Assembly (NCBI GenBank): GCA_030674155.1
Contig: CM060323.1
Coordinates: 43,705,511-43,769,510 of the forward strand
DNA: 64,000 nt
From: Stramonita haemastoma
Lineage: Eukaryota; Mollusca; Gastropoda; Neogastropoda; Muricidae
Reading direction: 5' to 3'
In this document: positions 42,701-49,904 of the stretch, in pieces
How the letters are laid out: each line of letters begins with the position of its first letter
Numbering within the stretch: position 1 is the stretch's first letter
The notes under the pieces: model-generated
Told to the model about the DNA's origin: nothing
The model's database searches: none
Seen by the model: only the letters and a program-made list of their open reading frames with translations
Program-made: the position numbers and the translations under genes

Positions 42701-42781
42701 GCGCTGTATGGCCCCGAGTTCCAGCCCTGCCAGCTGCTGCTGGACCATGCCAAGGACAGCAGCAAGAAGTTCCATTCCTAG
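15873..42781 (+). CDS. HADHA: HADHA, trifunctional protein alpha subunit (enoyl-CoA hydratase / 3-hydroxyacyl-CoA dehydrogenase)
   Basis: Mitochondrial long-chain enoyl-CoA hydratase and NAD-dependent 3-hydroxyacyl-CoA dehydrogenase. Exons: 15873-15939, 18438-18482, 19620-19690, 22370-22503, 23564-23702, 24586-24808, 25708-25778, 26251-26305, 27430-27546, 28681-28737, 29047-29156, 30666-30836, 32172-32307, 33480-33566, 34946-35033, 36631-36751, 38214-38409, 39556-39667, 40562-40652, 40975-41029, 42636-42781. The sum, allowing for indels, gives 763 residues. The presequence is basic. Hydratase motifs are [13 protein letters not shown] (Glu about 152) and [19 protein letters not shown] (Glu about 174). 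The NAD-binding loop is GAGLMGAG (about 369-376), encoded at the start of exon 12. The dehydrogenase dyad is His about 499 (GMHYFSPV) and Glu about 511 (LLEII), the latter equivalent to human Glu510. Exon 5 lacks an AG acceptor (reads CCCG before 23564); exons 7, 16 and 17 contain frame slips. Otherwise conservation is strong throughout, so the gene is judged functional. Confidence 0.97.
18070..18240 (+). mobile_element. Diverged copy of the 5S-like SINE
   Basis: Shares CTCACTTTCCCCAAGTGAAG, GGTTAAGCAG and TGGATGGGTGACCATTTG with 51301-51595. Lies in HADHA intron 1. Confidence 0.55.
19113..19432. repeat. Compound (TG)n/(CG)-rich microsatellite in HADHA intron 2
   Basis: TG repeat 19113-19165, then from 19226 a long alternating purine-pyrimidine tract with GCGTGCGTGCGCGCGCG. 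Strong Z-DNA-forming composition. Confidence 0.95.
19816..19925. repeat. (CA)n and (ACTC)n microsatellite
   Basis: CA repeat followed by CTCA repeats in HADHA intron 3. Confidence 0.95.
20820..22347. repeat. 18-bp minisatellite, about 1.5 kb, ending 22 bp before HADHA exon 4
   Basis: Units like GATAATGTCATGATAAAG and GATGATGTCACGATAAAG in long arrays, with shorter units (GGATGTGTCATGATAAA) at the left and degraded ones near 21780-21960. Only the pyrimidine tract and CAG of the exon 4 acceptor separate it from the exon. The long ORFs on both strands are by-products of an 18-bp period without stops. Confidence 0.95.
22580..22800 (-). mobile_element. SINE family B fragment, in HADHA intron 4
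   Basis: Starts with the inverted tail (GATAATGGAATAAGCACTC), then CATCTGTTCCCACTGGCACA and TTATAGTCTCATCGAAGGAC. The tRNA head is missing. Confidence 0.65.
23395..23495 (+). repeat. Dispersed repeat with AATGGAATTTATATAGCAC core
   Basis: Core found here, inverted at 45455-45530, and diverged at 4460-4550, always beside an (AAT)n-like tract and an AAAGCGCTT motif. Probably the 3' part of an old SINE. Confidence 0.6.
23554..23570 (+). other. HADHA: HADHA exon 5 acceptor lacking AG
   Basis: Phase and homology place the start of exon 5 at 23564 (G then ATG ATC GAG), continuing the codon begun by AA at the end of exon 4. The bases just before are TTGACCCG, with no AG. A good branch-point-like TACTGAC lies about 30 bases upstream at 23531-23537. 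A missing A (CCCAG) would restore a normal acceptor. The next upstream AG sites are out of frame or hit a stop. Confidence 0.65.
25150..25480 (+). mobile_element. SINE family B copy, in HADHA intron 6
   Basis: Contains the family motifs AGCCTTGTGGTTAGACTG, TTAACATCAGTACTCACTCC, CCCCCAAAAGTCCTTGG and CACATTAAAACCCC. Diverged and without an obvious target-site duplication. Confidence 0.7.
25708..25778 (+). other. HADHA: HADHA exon 7 with frame slip or alternative acceptor
   Basis: Starting at the acceptor 25706-25707 the exon reads GPGLANA, matching the family, but then needs a one-base slip in GCCAGAG (25725-25731) to continue [16 protein letters not shown]. Alternatively an acceptor at 25728-25729 starts the exon at 25730 in frame but deletes about seven residues. 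The longer version gives exactly the 763-residue total of human HADHA. Confidence 0.6.
25880..26215. repeat. (CA)n and (ATGC)n repeats in HADHA intron 7
   Basis: CATG/CATGCATG block at 25905-25950 and CA-rich block at 26110-26215, with diverged sequence between. Confidence 0.85.
26319..26595 (+). mobile_element. tRNA-derived SINE (family A), full length, next to HADHA exon 8 donor
   Basis: The tRNA-like head (26321-26394) has an A box (TAGTCTAGTGGTTAGGGCG) and B box (GGTTCGATCCC). A body and tail shared with the copies at 33.7, 41.1 and 12.0 kb follow. Flanked by a 12-bp duplication TAAGTACACACT at 26307-26318 and 26596-26607; the left copy overlaps the T of the exon 8 splice donor. Confidence 0.9.
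28128..28549 (+). mobile_element. MITE copy 2 with 4-bp ATAT target-site duplication
   Basis: About 422 bp, bounded by GTGACGCTCC and GGAGCGTCAC, flanked by ATAT at 28124-28127 and 28550-28553. The terminal inverted repeats extend roughly 25 bp with mismatches. It has no ORF, so it would need a transposase supplied elsewhere. Lies in HADHA intron 9. Confidence 0.9.
28826..28945. repeat. (CA)n-rich microsatellite in HADHA intron 10
   Basis: Interrupted CACA repeats between exons 10 and 11. Confidence 0.9.
29157..29731. repeat. 46-bp minisatellite with an AATAAA in each unit, starting at the HADHA exon 11 donor
   Basis: About 12 units with core AGGCTGTACAATAAAATAAT then GTTGCAAGTCTGAGGATTTC. 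Middle units are nearly identical; outer ones vary (ATCATTTTTGTAAGTC). The first AATAAA is at 29199-29204, 43 bases after exon 11. Confidence 0.95.
31366..31640 (-). mobile_element. SINE family D copy, in HADHA intron 12
   Basis: Reverse-strand match to the body at 51903-52320: CTTGTTGCTGTGGGTTCTTT and CTTATCCAAAAGATGCGC, followed by CCCACCTCTTGTAGTCTAGT. Confidence 0.7.
33297..33479. repeat. ~71-bp tandem duplication ending at HADHA exon 14 acceptor
   Basis: Two copies of a segment with AGGGGAAGAGAGAGATGTGT and GGACAAAGTGAAGT (starting near 33333 and 33404), preceded by a (GA)n tract. The right copy runs into the acceptor TTTCAG at 33474-33479. Confidence 0.8.
33611..34252. repeat. ~107-bp tandem repeat, three units, first split by a SINE
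   Basis: Each unit contains CACTCTAACCTGATT, TTGTCTTCTGTATTC and AATGCTAATACTTGTATTAG with minor changes. The SINE at 33689-33979 is inserted in the first unit. Confidence 0.85.
33689..33979 (-). mobile_element. tRNA-derived SINE (family A), full length, 24-bp TSD
   Basis: Same element in reverse orientation, with its tRNA-like head at the right end. An exact 24-bp target-site duplication is at 33665-33688 and 33980-34003. It sits inside a ~107-bp tandem repeat unit in HADHA intron 14. The perfect duplication points to a recent insertion. Confidence 0.93.
36631..36751 (+). other. HADHA: HADHA exon 16 with a one-base frameshift
   Basis: The exon reads [15 protein letters not shown] and then slips by one base at the CCC run 36720-36722; four C would continue [10 protein letters not shown]. 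Exon length is 121 bp and 122 fits the phases of exons 15 and 17. Confidence 0.85.
38214..38409 (+). other. HADHA: HADHA exon 17 with two opposite one-base slips
   Basis: After KAGGLPV one G is missing in the run at 38270-38271, which brings an immediate in-frame TGA. The frame then runs through [20 protein letters not shown] and MVSSSFL. Near 38406-38408 a T run appears one base too long before the donor. The two changes cancel in length (196 bp) but not in reading, because of the early stop. Confidence 0.75.
38698..38900 (+). repeat. Dispersed repeat (family G)
   Basis: Starts near CCTGGGGGATACTTGG, then CAGTATGAATAGCATCCCC. Related sequence occurs at 10182-10250, 23712-23810 and, inverted, 32540-32640. 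Low-copy interspersed repeat of unknown type. Confidence 0.55.
39440..39750. repeat. Two (GA)n tracts flanking HADHA exon 18
   Basis: GA repeat at 39441-39506, 50 bases before exon 18, and another at 39685-39751, 18 bases after it. Purine-rich on the coding strand. Confidence 0.95.
39819..39885 (+). repeat. Short dispersed repeat (family E), three copies
   Basis: About 65 bp containing ACTCCCGAGGCTACATATG and CACATCGTAGTTGATGACAG. Other copies are at 6980-7050 (plus) and 36875-36925 (inverted). Confidence 0.75.
40809..40974 (+). repeat. 57-bp tandem repeat of the HADHA exon 20 acceptor region
   Basis: Nearly three units. Each has TCTTCTAACACTATG (branch-point-like CTAAC), a T-rich stretch and an acceptor. 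The real one ends GATGTGTTTCAG before exon 20; the two upstream copies end GATGTACAG. The period is a multiple of three and the frame is open through the copies. Confidence 0.92.
41030..42475 (+). repeat. 31-bp minisatellite built from the HADHA exon 20 donor junction
   Basis: Unit ATTCTATGGTGGTAAGTACA plus CTGTTCCCTCC. It reproduces the last bases of exon 20 (ATTCCATGGTG) joined to its donor GTAAGTAC. Roughly 35-40 units, some with GTAAATAC, some short. Interrupted by a SINE at 41081-41316. Confidence 0.95.
41081..41316 (+). mobile_element. tRNA-derived SINE (family A), head-truncated, inside the exon 20 donor array
   Basis: Begins within the B box (GTTCGATCCC) and runs to the normal 3' end. 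It interrupts the 31-bp array that starts at the HADHA exon 20 donor. Flanking CTCCATTCT occurs on both sides but is part of the array unit. Confidence 0.85.
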
Positions 42782-44004
42782 TGTCTGCTGCCCTGACTGT
42801 GTGTGGACCAACCCTGTCAGATGGAGGTGGCTCACTATATGCAGCACTGTACTACCCCCTACCCCCTGGAGTGTGTCGGATTCTGTGAAGACTGTGGCGT
42901 GTGTGCGGGCTGGTATTTATCTGTGAACGTTTTTTTTTGATATTTGGTTTTAAAGCATAACCTGTTTTTACATTGCCGAGATTTTTTTTTTTTTTTTTTA
43001 GGGGTGGGGGGATTGGAAGTTATTGTGGTAGTATTGAACAAATACAGAAGGGAATCGTGGTCATTGTGATTCTATGTTCATATCGTGTGCTTTGAAATAC
43101 TCTGTGCCAGCGTTTTTTGAAAATGCACAGTGCTGTAGGTTGAATTCGTACAGCTGTGATTTGTTTTTCCTGCTGAAGGAAAAGTAAAAAATTTCAGCGA
43201 ATAGAATAGATGCTTTTGTAATTTATGATTTGTGTAAAAAGTGGTGGTATTACTATGGTGTTGATTTTTCTCTACTGTTTGGATATTTCCTGGATTTTTT
43301 TTGCCCTCTTGCTCTCAAAACCCAAGATTTTAAATTTTTGTGACTGACATTTCTTTCGTTTTGTTTTTTTAAATTATATTTTTTTCATCTAAAAATGAAA
43401 CAGCAGCCTACTTAAGTTTTTCCCCATATTGTTTTGCATGTAGAGAATGTGATACCATGACATATTAAAAAAATACAAAACTTCTCTTCAGTTTACTCTT
43501 TAGCAGTAGTCAGGGAAGTGAGGGCAGGTCCAGACTGCAGATAATGCTGCTCTGTTGAAGCTGTATTTTCTGTGTGACCTAGTCCATCCTTCCTACAGAT
43601 GTAGTCTTGCACTGCTACCTCTGCTACCAGGCTTTAGTCAGACATGGGGAGTAAGGAATGAGAACAGTTTGAGGTTGCAAATGGTATGGAAAAAAGCCAA
43701 ACTGTCAGTACCAAGGGAAGAGGGGAGGGGGTTGATATACTATTGATAAAAAAAAAATCATGAAATCATTTTCTCCCACAAAAAATTTCCAGCAGCAGAT
43801 TTGTTTCTTAAGTGTTTATTGCTTTTGCTGATAATGAGCTCAATGGTACATTCTATGTGGAAATGAATGTAAGCATGAAGTGTGTAATGTTCATCATGTC
43901 AGAAAAACAAAACAAAACAACGACAATGACTGTACACGTACATGCACCTGAAAGAAATGATGAACTTGATGCCTGTGAACACATTTGAGTGACTGACATT
44001 GTAC

Positions 44005-44010
44005 AATAAA
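44005..44010 (+). terminator. Poly(A) signal AATAAA, candidate HADHA mRNA 3' end
   Basis: AATAAA about 1.2 kb after the HADHA stop codon, followed within 40 bases by a T/G-rich stretch typical of a cleavage region. It is a clean canonical hexamer in the 3' flank; a 3' UTR of about 1.25 kb is inferred. Confidence 0.5.
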
Positions 44011-44499
44011 CATGCGTTTCCACCAGTGGATGGCTTTGTCTGAATTTTGTGTGTATGGAGAAAACTAAAGACTTTAATCATTCTTCATGATTGTTAGTTC
44101 CCTCAGAAGTACAGACTCCAATTCTCTTACTACCTCTTCATCCCTTTATGCGCCTCCCCCCCACCCCCCAAAATACCCTGTTAATATCCAAATGGTACTA
44201 GTTGTCTGCTCTAAGTAACAGTGAAGGAAAAAAATCTGATCTGTCTTTCCTCTGATCTTTACATGTCTAAATGGCAGACTAAACAGCCACCATTTTCAGA
44301 ATACACATGACAAGACGACCACCAGTAGCACTGCTTTTTATGTCTATGACCTGTTTGTATCTGAATACTACCATTACCAAAGGTGCCCCAGAGTTCTGAC
44401 GGATTATAATGCAAAACTTCCTACATCATGATCGTTCCATTCAGGCATGACAAGATCAGAGTGTAACACACTTTCCAGACACTAGCACGCATCCCAAGA

Positions 44500-44680
44500 C
44501 AGACAAACCAATGCCAGTCACACAAAGAACACATATACTATGAAACATGATATGACCTAAGACCGATAAACCAATGCCAATCACACAAAGAACACATATA
44601 CTATGAAACATGATATGACCTAAGACAGATAAACCAATGCCAGTCACACAAAGAATACATATACTTCGAAACACATAACC
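44500..44680 (-). repeat. 63-bp tandem repeat in presumed TM2D1 3' UTR
   Basis: About three units of 63 bp, each containing AACACATATACTATGAAAC and ACCAATGCCAGTC, with few differences between units. Because 63 is a multiple of three it leaves open frames on the minus strand, but these repeat peptides are not a gene. Confidence 0.75.
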
Positions 44681-44830
44681 ACAGATTTTTTCCACTGCCC
44701 ATACCTGACGCCTCTTGCACACATTCACTCCACCCGTTTCACTCATAATCATATGATGTTCAAATCTAAAAGGTGTTCAAAACAATGGGCTACATGACTG
44801 AATTTTCTACACTATTCCAACGAGGACTGA

Positions 44831-47800
44831 TCATCCATAGTCGGGAGTCTTGAGGTAGGTGTAGTTGTTTCGCACAATGCGTTGTACCCGCGCTCCGTAG
44901 TAGTCAATGACGTATTCTGACCCATCTGATGGCTTGACCACCTGCAAAGTGAAACCAAATGTCACAGCATATGCTTGCTTTTCCTTACAGATGACAGATG
45001 ACAAGATTTACAAAACTGCATACACATGGGGACAGGATGTAAAAAAGCATGAGTGCTTATTCCATTATCCTTGATATGAAAGAATAAAAAAAGAAATAAG
45101 ATAAATAAATTGCACAGGCACACAGCTTATAAAGCAAAGTAGCTAACTGAAAAGGTATCTTTCATCAAATCTTGTCTTTTAAAGCTGAAAAAATTCACCC
45201 AAACAACAAAACTTAAATTTGCTGTGAGCAGTTATGTATTTTTTAAATTTTTTTATCTGGCTATTTTTCTGCATTCTTTCTCTATGACAATAATTATGTC
45301 AAAATCTGACTAGATGTGAACCTCTAGTTAAGCAACAGAAGAGAACTGACAGAATTGGTTTAAAATTCTCGATAATCTTTTTGAGTCTGTAACAAACAGG
45401 ATCCAGGATGCAACCTTTCACCAAGGCAGAAAACAGAGAGTAACTATATCTTTTAAGCGCTTTGATTTGTTTTTGCAAGATATAGCACTATATAAATTCC
45501 ATTTATTATTATTATTATTATTATATCTTACAAGCACATTCTTACTTTCAATTTTTACAATCTTCTCAAGGTTCCAGTGATATGACTTTCTTTCTATGAG
45601 ACTAGCAGTTTGTGCTTGTCACAATATGCCAAAATGACCTCTTTAAAAGGAAAAAACAAAACAAAAAACCTTCACCAAAGCCAAAAGACTTTGCTGATGT
45701 TGATCTTCTGCATGCCTATTTACATGAAGGAAAGTTCAGGCACTAGTAGGTCTGCAAATGAAGATGACCTGGGAGATTGTAAAAATCCCCACCTTAATTC
45801 ACCAATCACTGCAGAGATTTTTTAACCCACAACTTTATGGATTGAAGTCAAATGGTCTTAACCCCTTTATTACTGATAAAAACCAGCAATTTACAAAAAA
45901 AAGGGCCATTTGCCTAAAGCAGACCATTTACCTGGAGCAGGCTATTAACATAAAAAAGGCCATTTACCTCAAATAGGCCATTTACCTCAAACAGGCCACC
46001 TACCTCAAACAGGCCACCTACCTCAAACAGGCCATTTACCTGGCCATTTACCTCAAGCAGGCCATTTACCTGGCCATTTACCTCAAGCAGGCCATTTACC
46101 TGAGTGGCAATGAGCAGAATATCCACCAGCTGACCCAGGAACATGAAACCCAAGGTAGCAAACTTCACCAGGCCTGCACACAAACACAAGCTGACTTGAG
46201 GAGCAGCTGGCAACCATGAAATGATGCACAGTTAGTAGTACATTTCGCCAAAACTACACACATGCAGTTACTGTTACTATGAGGTAAGCATAGAACTTTA
46301 CAAAATCTCTGTTAAGAACCTTGAGGTAGAATTCGCTGATCATCTCACCACAAAAGTATTTATCTGCTCTGACTTAACACAAGTTAGTTGTCAAAAAGGA
46401 CACAGGGCCCCTGAGACATTTTTAGAATACACAGGTTTTTGAGCAAATGGAGTCTTTACAGTGATCACTGTGTACAGATCAAGCCTGTGAACTGCAATAT
46501 ATACATCACATGCATAAGCTAACAATGATCTATTCTATTTTCATGATCAATGCTTAAACATGTGGGTAACAGAAATCTTTTTCTCTCCTTTTTGAACCCT
46601 GCAGACAACACATTCATACTCAACATGTTTTTATGATGCTTTGTATAGAGTTGCATTTAAACGTCATAGAAACAAATATACAAGCATGTAACAATCAGCA
46701 CAATACACTCACATGGATATATTCATCATCTCATCAGCAACTTGAACCCACGCCCTCATTTACTCCCAATGCACTGGTACAATGCTCCTACCCCTAGGCT
46801 ATTCTCTCTTTCCCTTATCCCCCCTACCTTCCCCCGGAAATATATTTGAGCATAATATACTTGCACACACATACTGTCAAAACCTATGAAAGTATGCATG
46901 CATGAGTCTACACACACACACACACACACACACACAATTTCAGCACTGACTGTTACCTATGGCAGGGTATCCCAGGTAGAAGCGGTCCACTCCAAACATT
47001 CCCAAGAATACCGATAGCAGCAGTGCCTTCTCAAATGAGTGTCCATTCCTGCCAGACAGATCATCTTTATCTTAAAGGGCCCAGCACATGTAATTTATGT
47101 TGAGTGAGTTTTTAATCTGCTTTGAAATTTATGGGTTTTTTGTTTTGTTTTTAGGTATATTTTTATTTCTTTGCCAGGGTTGGTACAATCTTCACAGAAT
47201 TTTATCAAATCCTCCTTGTTGTCACAGCTCATGTCAGTTCACAAACACCGTATAAGCTGAATCATCTATACTACGTCCCAGTCTGTATTTTCAAAACATC
47301 CCCAGAGTGATTCTTTGGCAACAGAGGACTAGTCACATACCATCCCTTTCACAGGTGTTTGCCATATTAAAACAGGCAAGTACTATGGTACAATGTATCA
47401 AATACAGAGATCTTATCCTCAATGGGTTTATGTAAAAAGACCTGTTACAGTGGTATACAATCAATACAATGTTCCTAAGAGATGAAAATGAGATCTTAAT
47501 GCAACAATCAGCAAAGAAAATACTATCAGAAAATGGCAGTATCAAAAGCAATCAATCGAAGAAACAATCGATATATATATATGCAAAAGTCTTACCACTG
47601 GTCAATCTTGGAGCTGTAGCTGAGGAATGAAAAAAAAAGAAAAAAAGAGCATCTTTGTTTATAATACCTTCTTGTATGAATCTTGTCTGAGAAGAAAAAA
47701 AAAAAGAACTTAAGCCAAAACATACAATTACAGAATGAAATCTAGGACAGTACTTACGTCCACTTGCAAGGTACAGGTTTCTGGAATGTCCTGTTTGGGT

Positions 47801-47948
47801 GCTGCTCAGCACACTCCACCCCCGGGGCCAGCTCACACCATACTGCACCAGTTAAATGATACATGGTACAAATTTTTATCTGCATTGTAAAACAACTTTA
47901 CATTATTTCCTTTGGGTGTTTTTTTTCTTGGTTATAGATGAGTGCATG

Positions 47949-48032
<84 letters not shown>

Positions 48033-49004
48033 TGTGTGTGATGGTGTATAGCATGATGTATAATATGTGTACTGTATGTGACCATCATGATGTACAGTGT
48101 ACATAATGCATACATGTATTGTTTAATACTGTAATGAGTTAGCCTCTATGAAATGCAGAACATAAAATACACAAAGATCATTTATCATCACAGAGGAAAT
48201 AAATAGCAGCACTTAAAAGAAGGCCACATTTTTCATTCAGGAAAAAGCCGTGGCCATTACACAGCAGAAAAACATATGATGACGATCAAAACAGAAAATC
48301 AATAGAAAGCACAATCAGTTCAATACCAACTCACCTTTAGACTGTCTGGTGTCTTTGTCACAGCCCACAGCCTGCTGTGTGGCCGGGTCAATCTCTGTAT
48401 CATTGCACAAGTACCTGGCCATAGCTTAAAGAATTTAATCATTTTCTCTTTGATTTTAATGTCAATCCAAAATCTTACCACTGATGAACCCCAAAGCTCT
48501 AGCCAAGGACCCCCCCCCAAAAAAAACAACAACAACAACAAACACACAACAAAAACAACCCCCCCAAAACAAACAAAAAAAACAACCCACAAACAACCCC
48601 CCCCCCCCCCCAAATAACCCTCCCATAACCCCTAAAAGAAAACCCCCAGCAAAAATCAATATATGTTTGACCTAATTCATCCCTATACTGTTTCCTCTTT
48701 GCAATCATCCACCAAGTTGCACTTTTTTTTGTGGGCATGGGACATGAAAAACAAGTAAACAAAAACAAGTTAAAAAAACATACAACTAACTACAAATACA
48801 GTAATCCTTTTCCTGTCTTGAATCTATCATGAGAGTTTGAGACTAACGTCTACAGTAAAATCTGAATTTGACTCATCAATCTAAACAAAAAAATCAATTC
48901 CAAATAAAGCTTTGGACAAACCTGTGTGTGTGTGTTGTGTGTGTGTGTGGCGCGCGTTTGTGTGTGTCTGTGTGCGCGCACGCCTATGTGTGTGTGTGTG
49001 TGTG

Positions 49005-49048
<44 letters not shown>

Positions 49049-49618
49049 TGAGAGTGAGAGAAGAGAGGGTGTGTGTGGTGTGTGTGCGTGCGTGCTGCGT
49101 GCGTGCGTGCGTGCGTGCGTGGTGTGTGTGTGTGTGTGTGTGTGAGCACACGCATGTATGTAACTTATCAATCAAGCCATTCCTCCAACTTTTTCTAGGC
49201 TGTTCAAAGGAAAAGTCGAAGATAACGTGGGTGTCAATGAATGATGCCAGTAAGGAATTATGTCTCTTATCACCATTATCTATCTTTCAGAGTTCGTTAT
49301 CACCTATACCAAATGATGCCATAATGGCGTTTATTTTTTCACCACCATCGCATTTATTGTCATAAAAACGAAATGCTAGCGTGAAACAAGTTCGAATCAT
49401 TAGTCGTTTTAATTGTGAAAGTAAAACCAGTAATGGTTAGAAGGATACTGTCCCATCAATAATCCATCGCAACTGTTCGAAGTTTTTGAATCACCATGAC
49501 TGTTCGGCTGTGGATCAGTTGTTGGATGAACTAACGTCACTGACAGCCAAACGAAAAAACCACCCACATAATACAAAGTAAGTGCACGGCGTTGAAAAAA
49601 CATAACTTTTCTTCTCAA
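44831..49618 (-). CDS. TM2D1: TM2D1, TM2 domain-containing membrane protein
   Basis: Small two-pass membrane protein with a TM2 domain; Drosophila relatives of the TM2D family have Notch-linked phenotypes and human TM2D1 was described as a beta-amyloid-binding protein. Coding exons (minus): 49449-49618, 48335-48414, 47758-47842, 46957-47048, 46100-46173, 44831-44941; all phases match and the total is 203 residues (human 207). An N-terminal signal peptide (LYYVGGFFVWLSVTL) is followed by a Cys-rich luminal part (CDGLLMGQYLCND, WCELAPGVEC). Helix 1 (about 119-132) is followed by the family hallmark DRF (133-135, GVDRFYLGYPAIG) and helix 2 (FATLGFMFLGQLVDILLIATQ). The C-terminus PSDGSEYVIDYYG is close to TM2D1 and unlike TM2D2/TM2D3. 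Start could be the second Met (49603). It shares a divergent promoter with NME6. Confidence 0.94.
45905..46100 (-). repeat. Tandem array of donor-like units after TM2D1 exon 5
   Basis: On the minus strand the true donor CAG|GTAAATGGCC is followed by repeated units such as GTAAATGGCCTGCTTGAG (18 bp) and GTAAATGGCCAG (12 bp). Each unit regenerates a GAG or CAG before GTAAAT or GTAGGT. The reading frame stays open through the array. Confidence 0.85.
47953..48040. repeat. (TG)n microsatellite in TM2D1 intron 2
   Basis: Nearly pure TG repeat of about 70 bases with one TCAC break. Confidence 0.95.
48920..49145. repeat. Compound (TG)n (GA)n (GCGT)n microsatellite in TM2D1 intron 1
   Basis: TG, GA and GCGT blocks in succession; open frames here are artefacts. 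Confidence 0.95.
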
Positions 49619-49904
49619 CCCACTACTTCGTCCATGTTGTTATGTCTAACTTACAACCGGAACAGGAAACTAATGAGCACAATATAGTACTATGTATTTT
49701 TAAACGAATATTCTAAAGACTGTAAATTCAGTTTATAATACGTCTATATTGATAAACAATTCTGTCAAATAGTTAAATTGTGCTATGTAAAATATTTAAA
49801 TGGGTTTTATCTGTTAAAAAAAGAAGAAGAATTATTGCACTCACGCTTCCTGTACAAGCAGACGACAGGTCGCATTATTAACGAAGATCAGAGAAATCAT
49901 TACT
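49619..49904. promoter_or_regulatory. Bidirectional TM2D1/NME6 promoter
   Basis: The start codons of TM2D1 (49618, minus) and NME6 (49905, plus) are 286 bp apart and diverge. An ETS-type CCGGAA core is at 49657-49662, with an inverted TTCC at the NME6 side; ETS sites are frequent in bidirectional housekeeping promoters. Otherwise AT-rich with no clear TATA box. Confidence 0.7.

Larger units (their letters stand above)
42782..44830. other. Convergent intergenic region / 3' UTRs of HADHA and TM2D1
   Basis: No protein-coding exon is seen. It holds T-rich HADHA 3' UTR sequence to about 44.03 kb and, on the minus side, a 63-bp tandem repeat in the presumed TM2D1 3' UTR. Possible minus-strand poly(A) signals are at 44074-44079 (ATTAAA) and 43806-43811 (AATAAA). 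If the latter is used, the two transcripts overlap tail to tail. Confidence 0.5.

Noticed and set aside
15873..42781. HADHA/HADHB as pseudogenes
   Set aside because: Every catalytic motif and nearly all splice sites are intact, introns are present, and the indels are single bases mostly at homopolymers.
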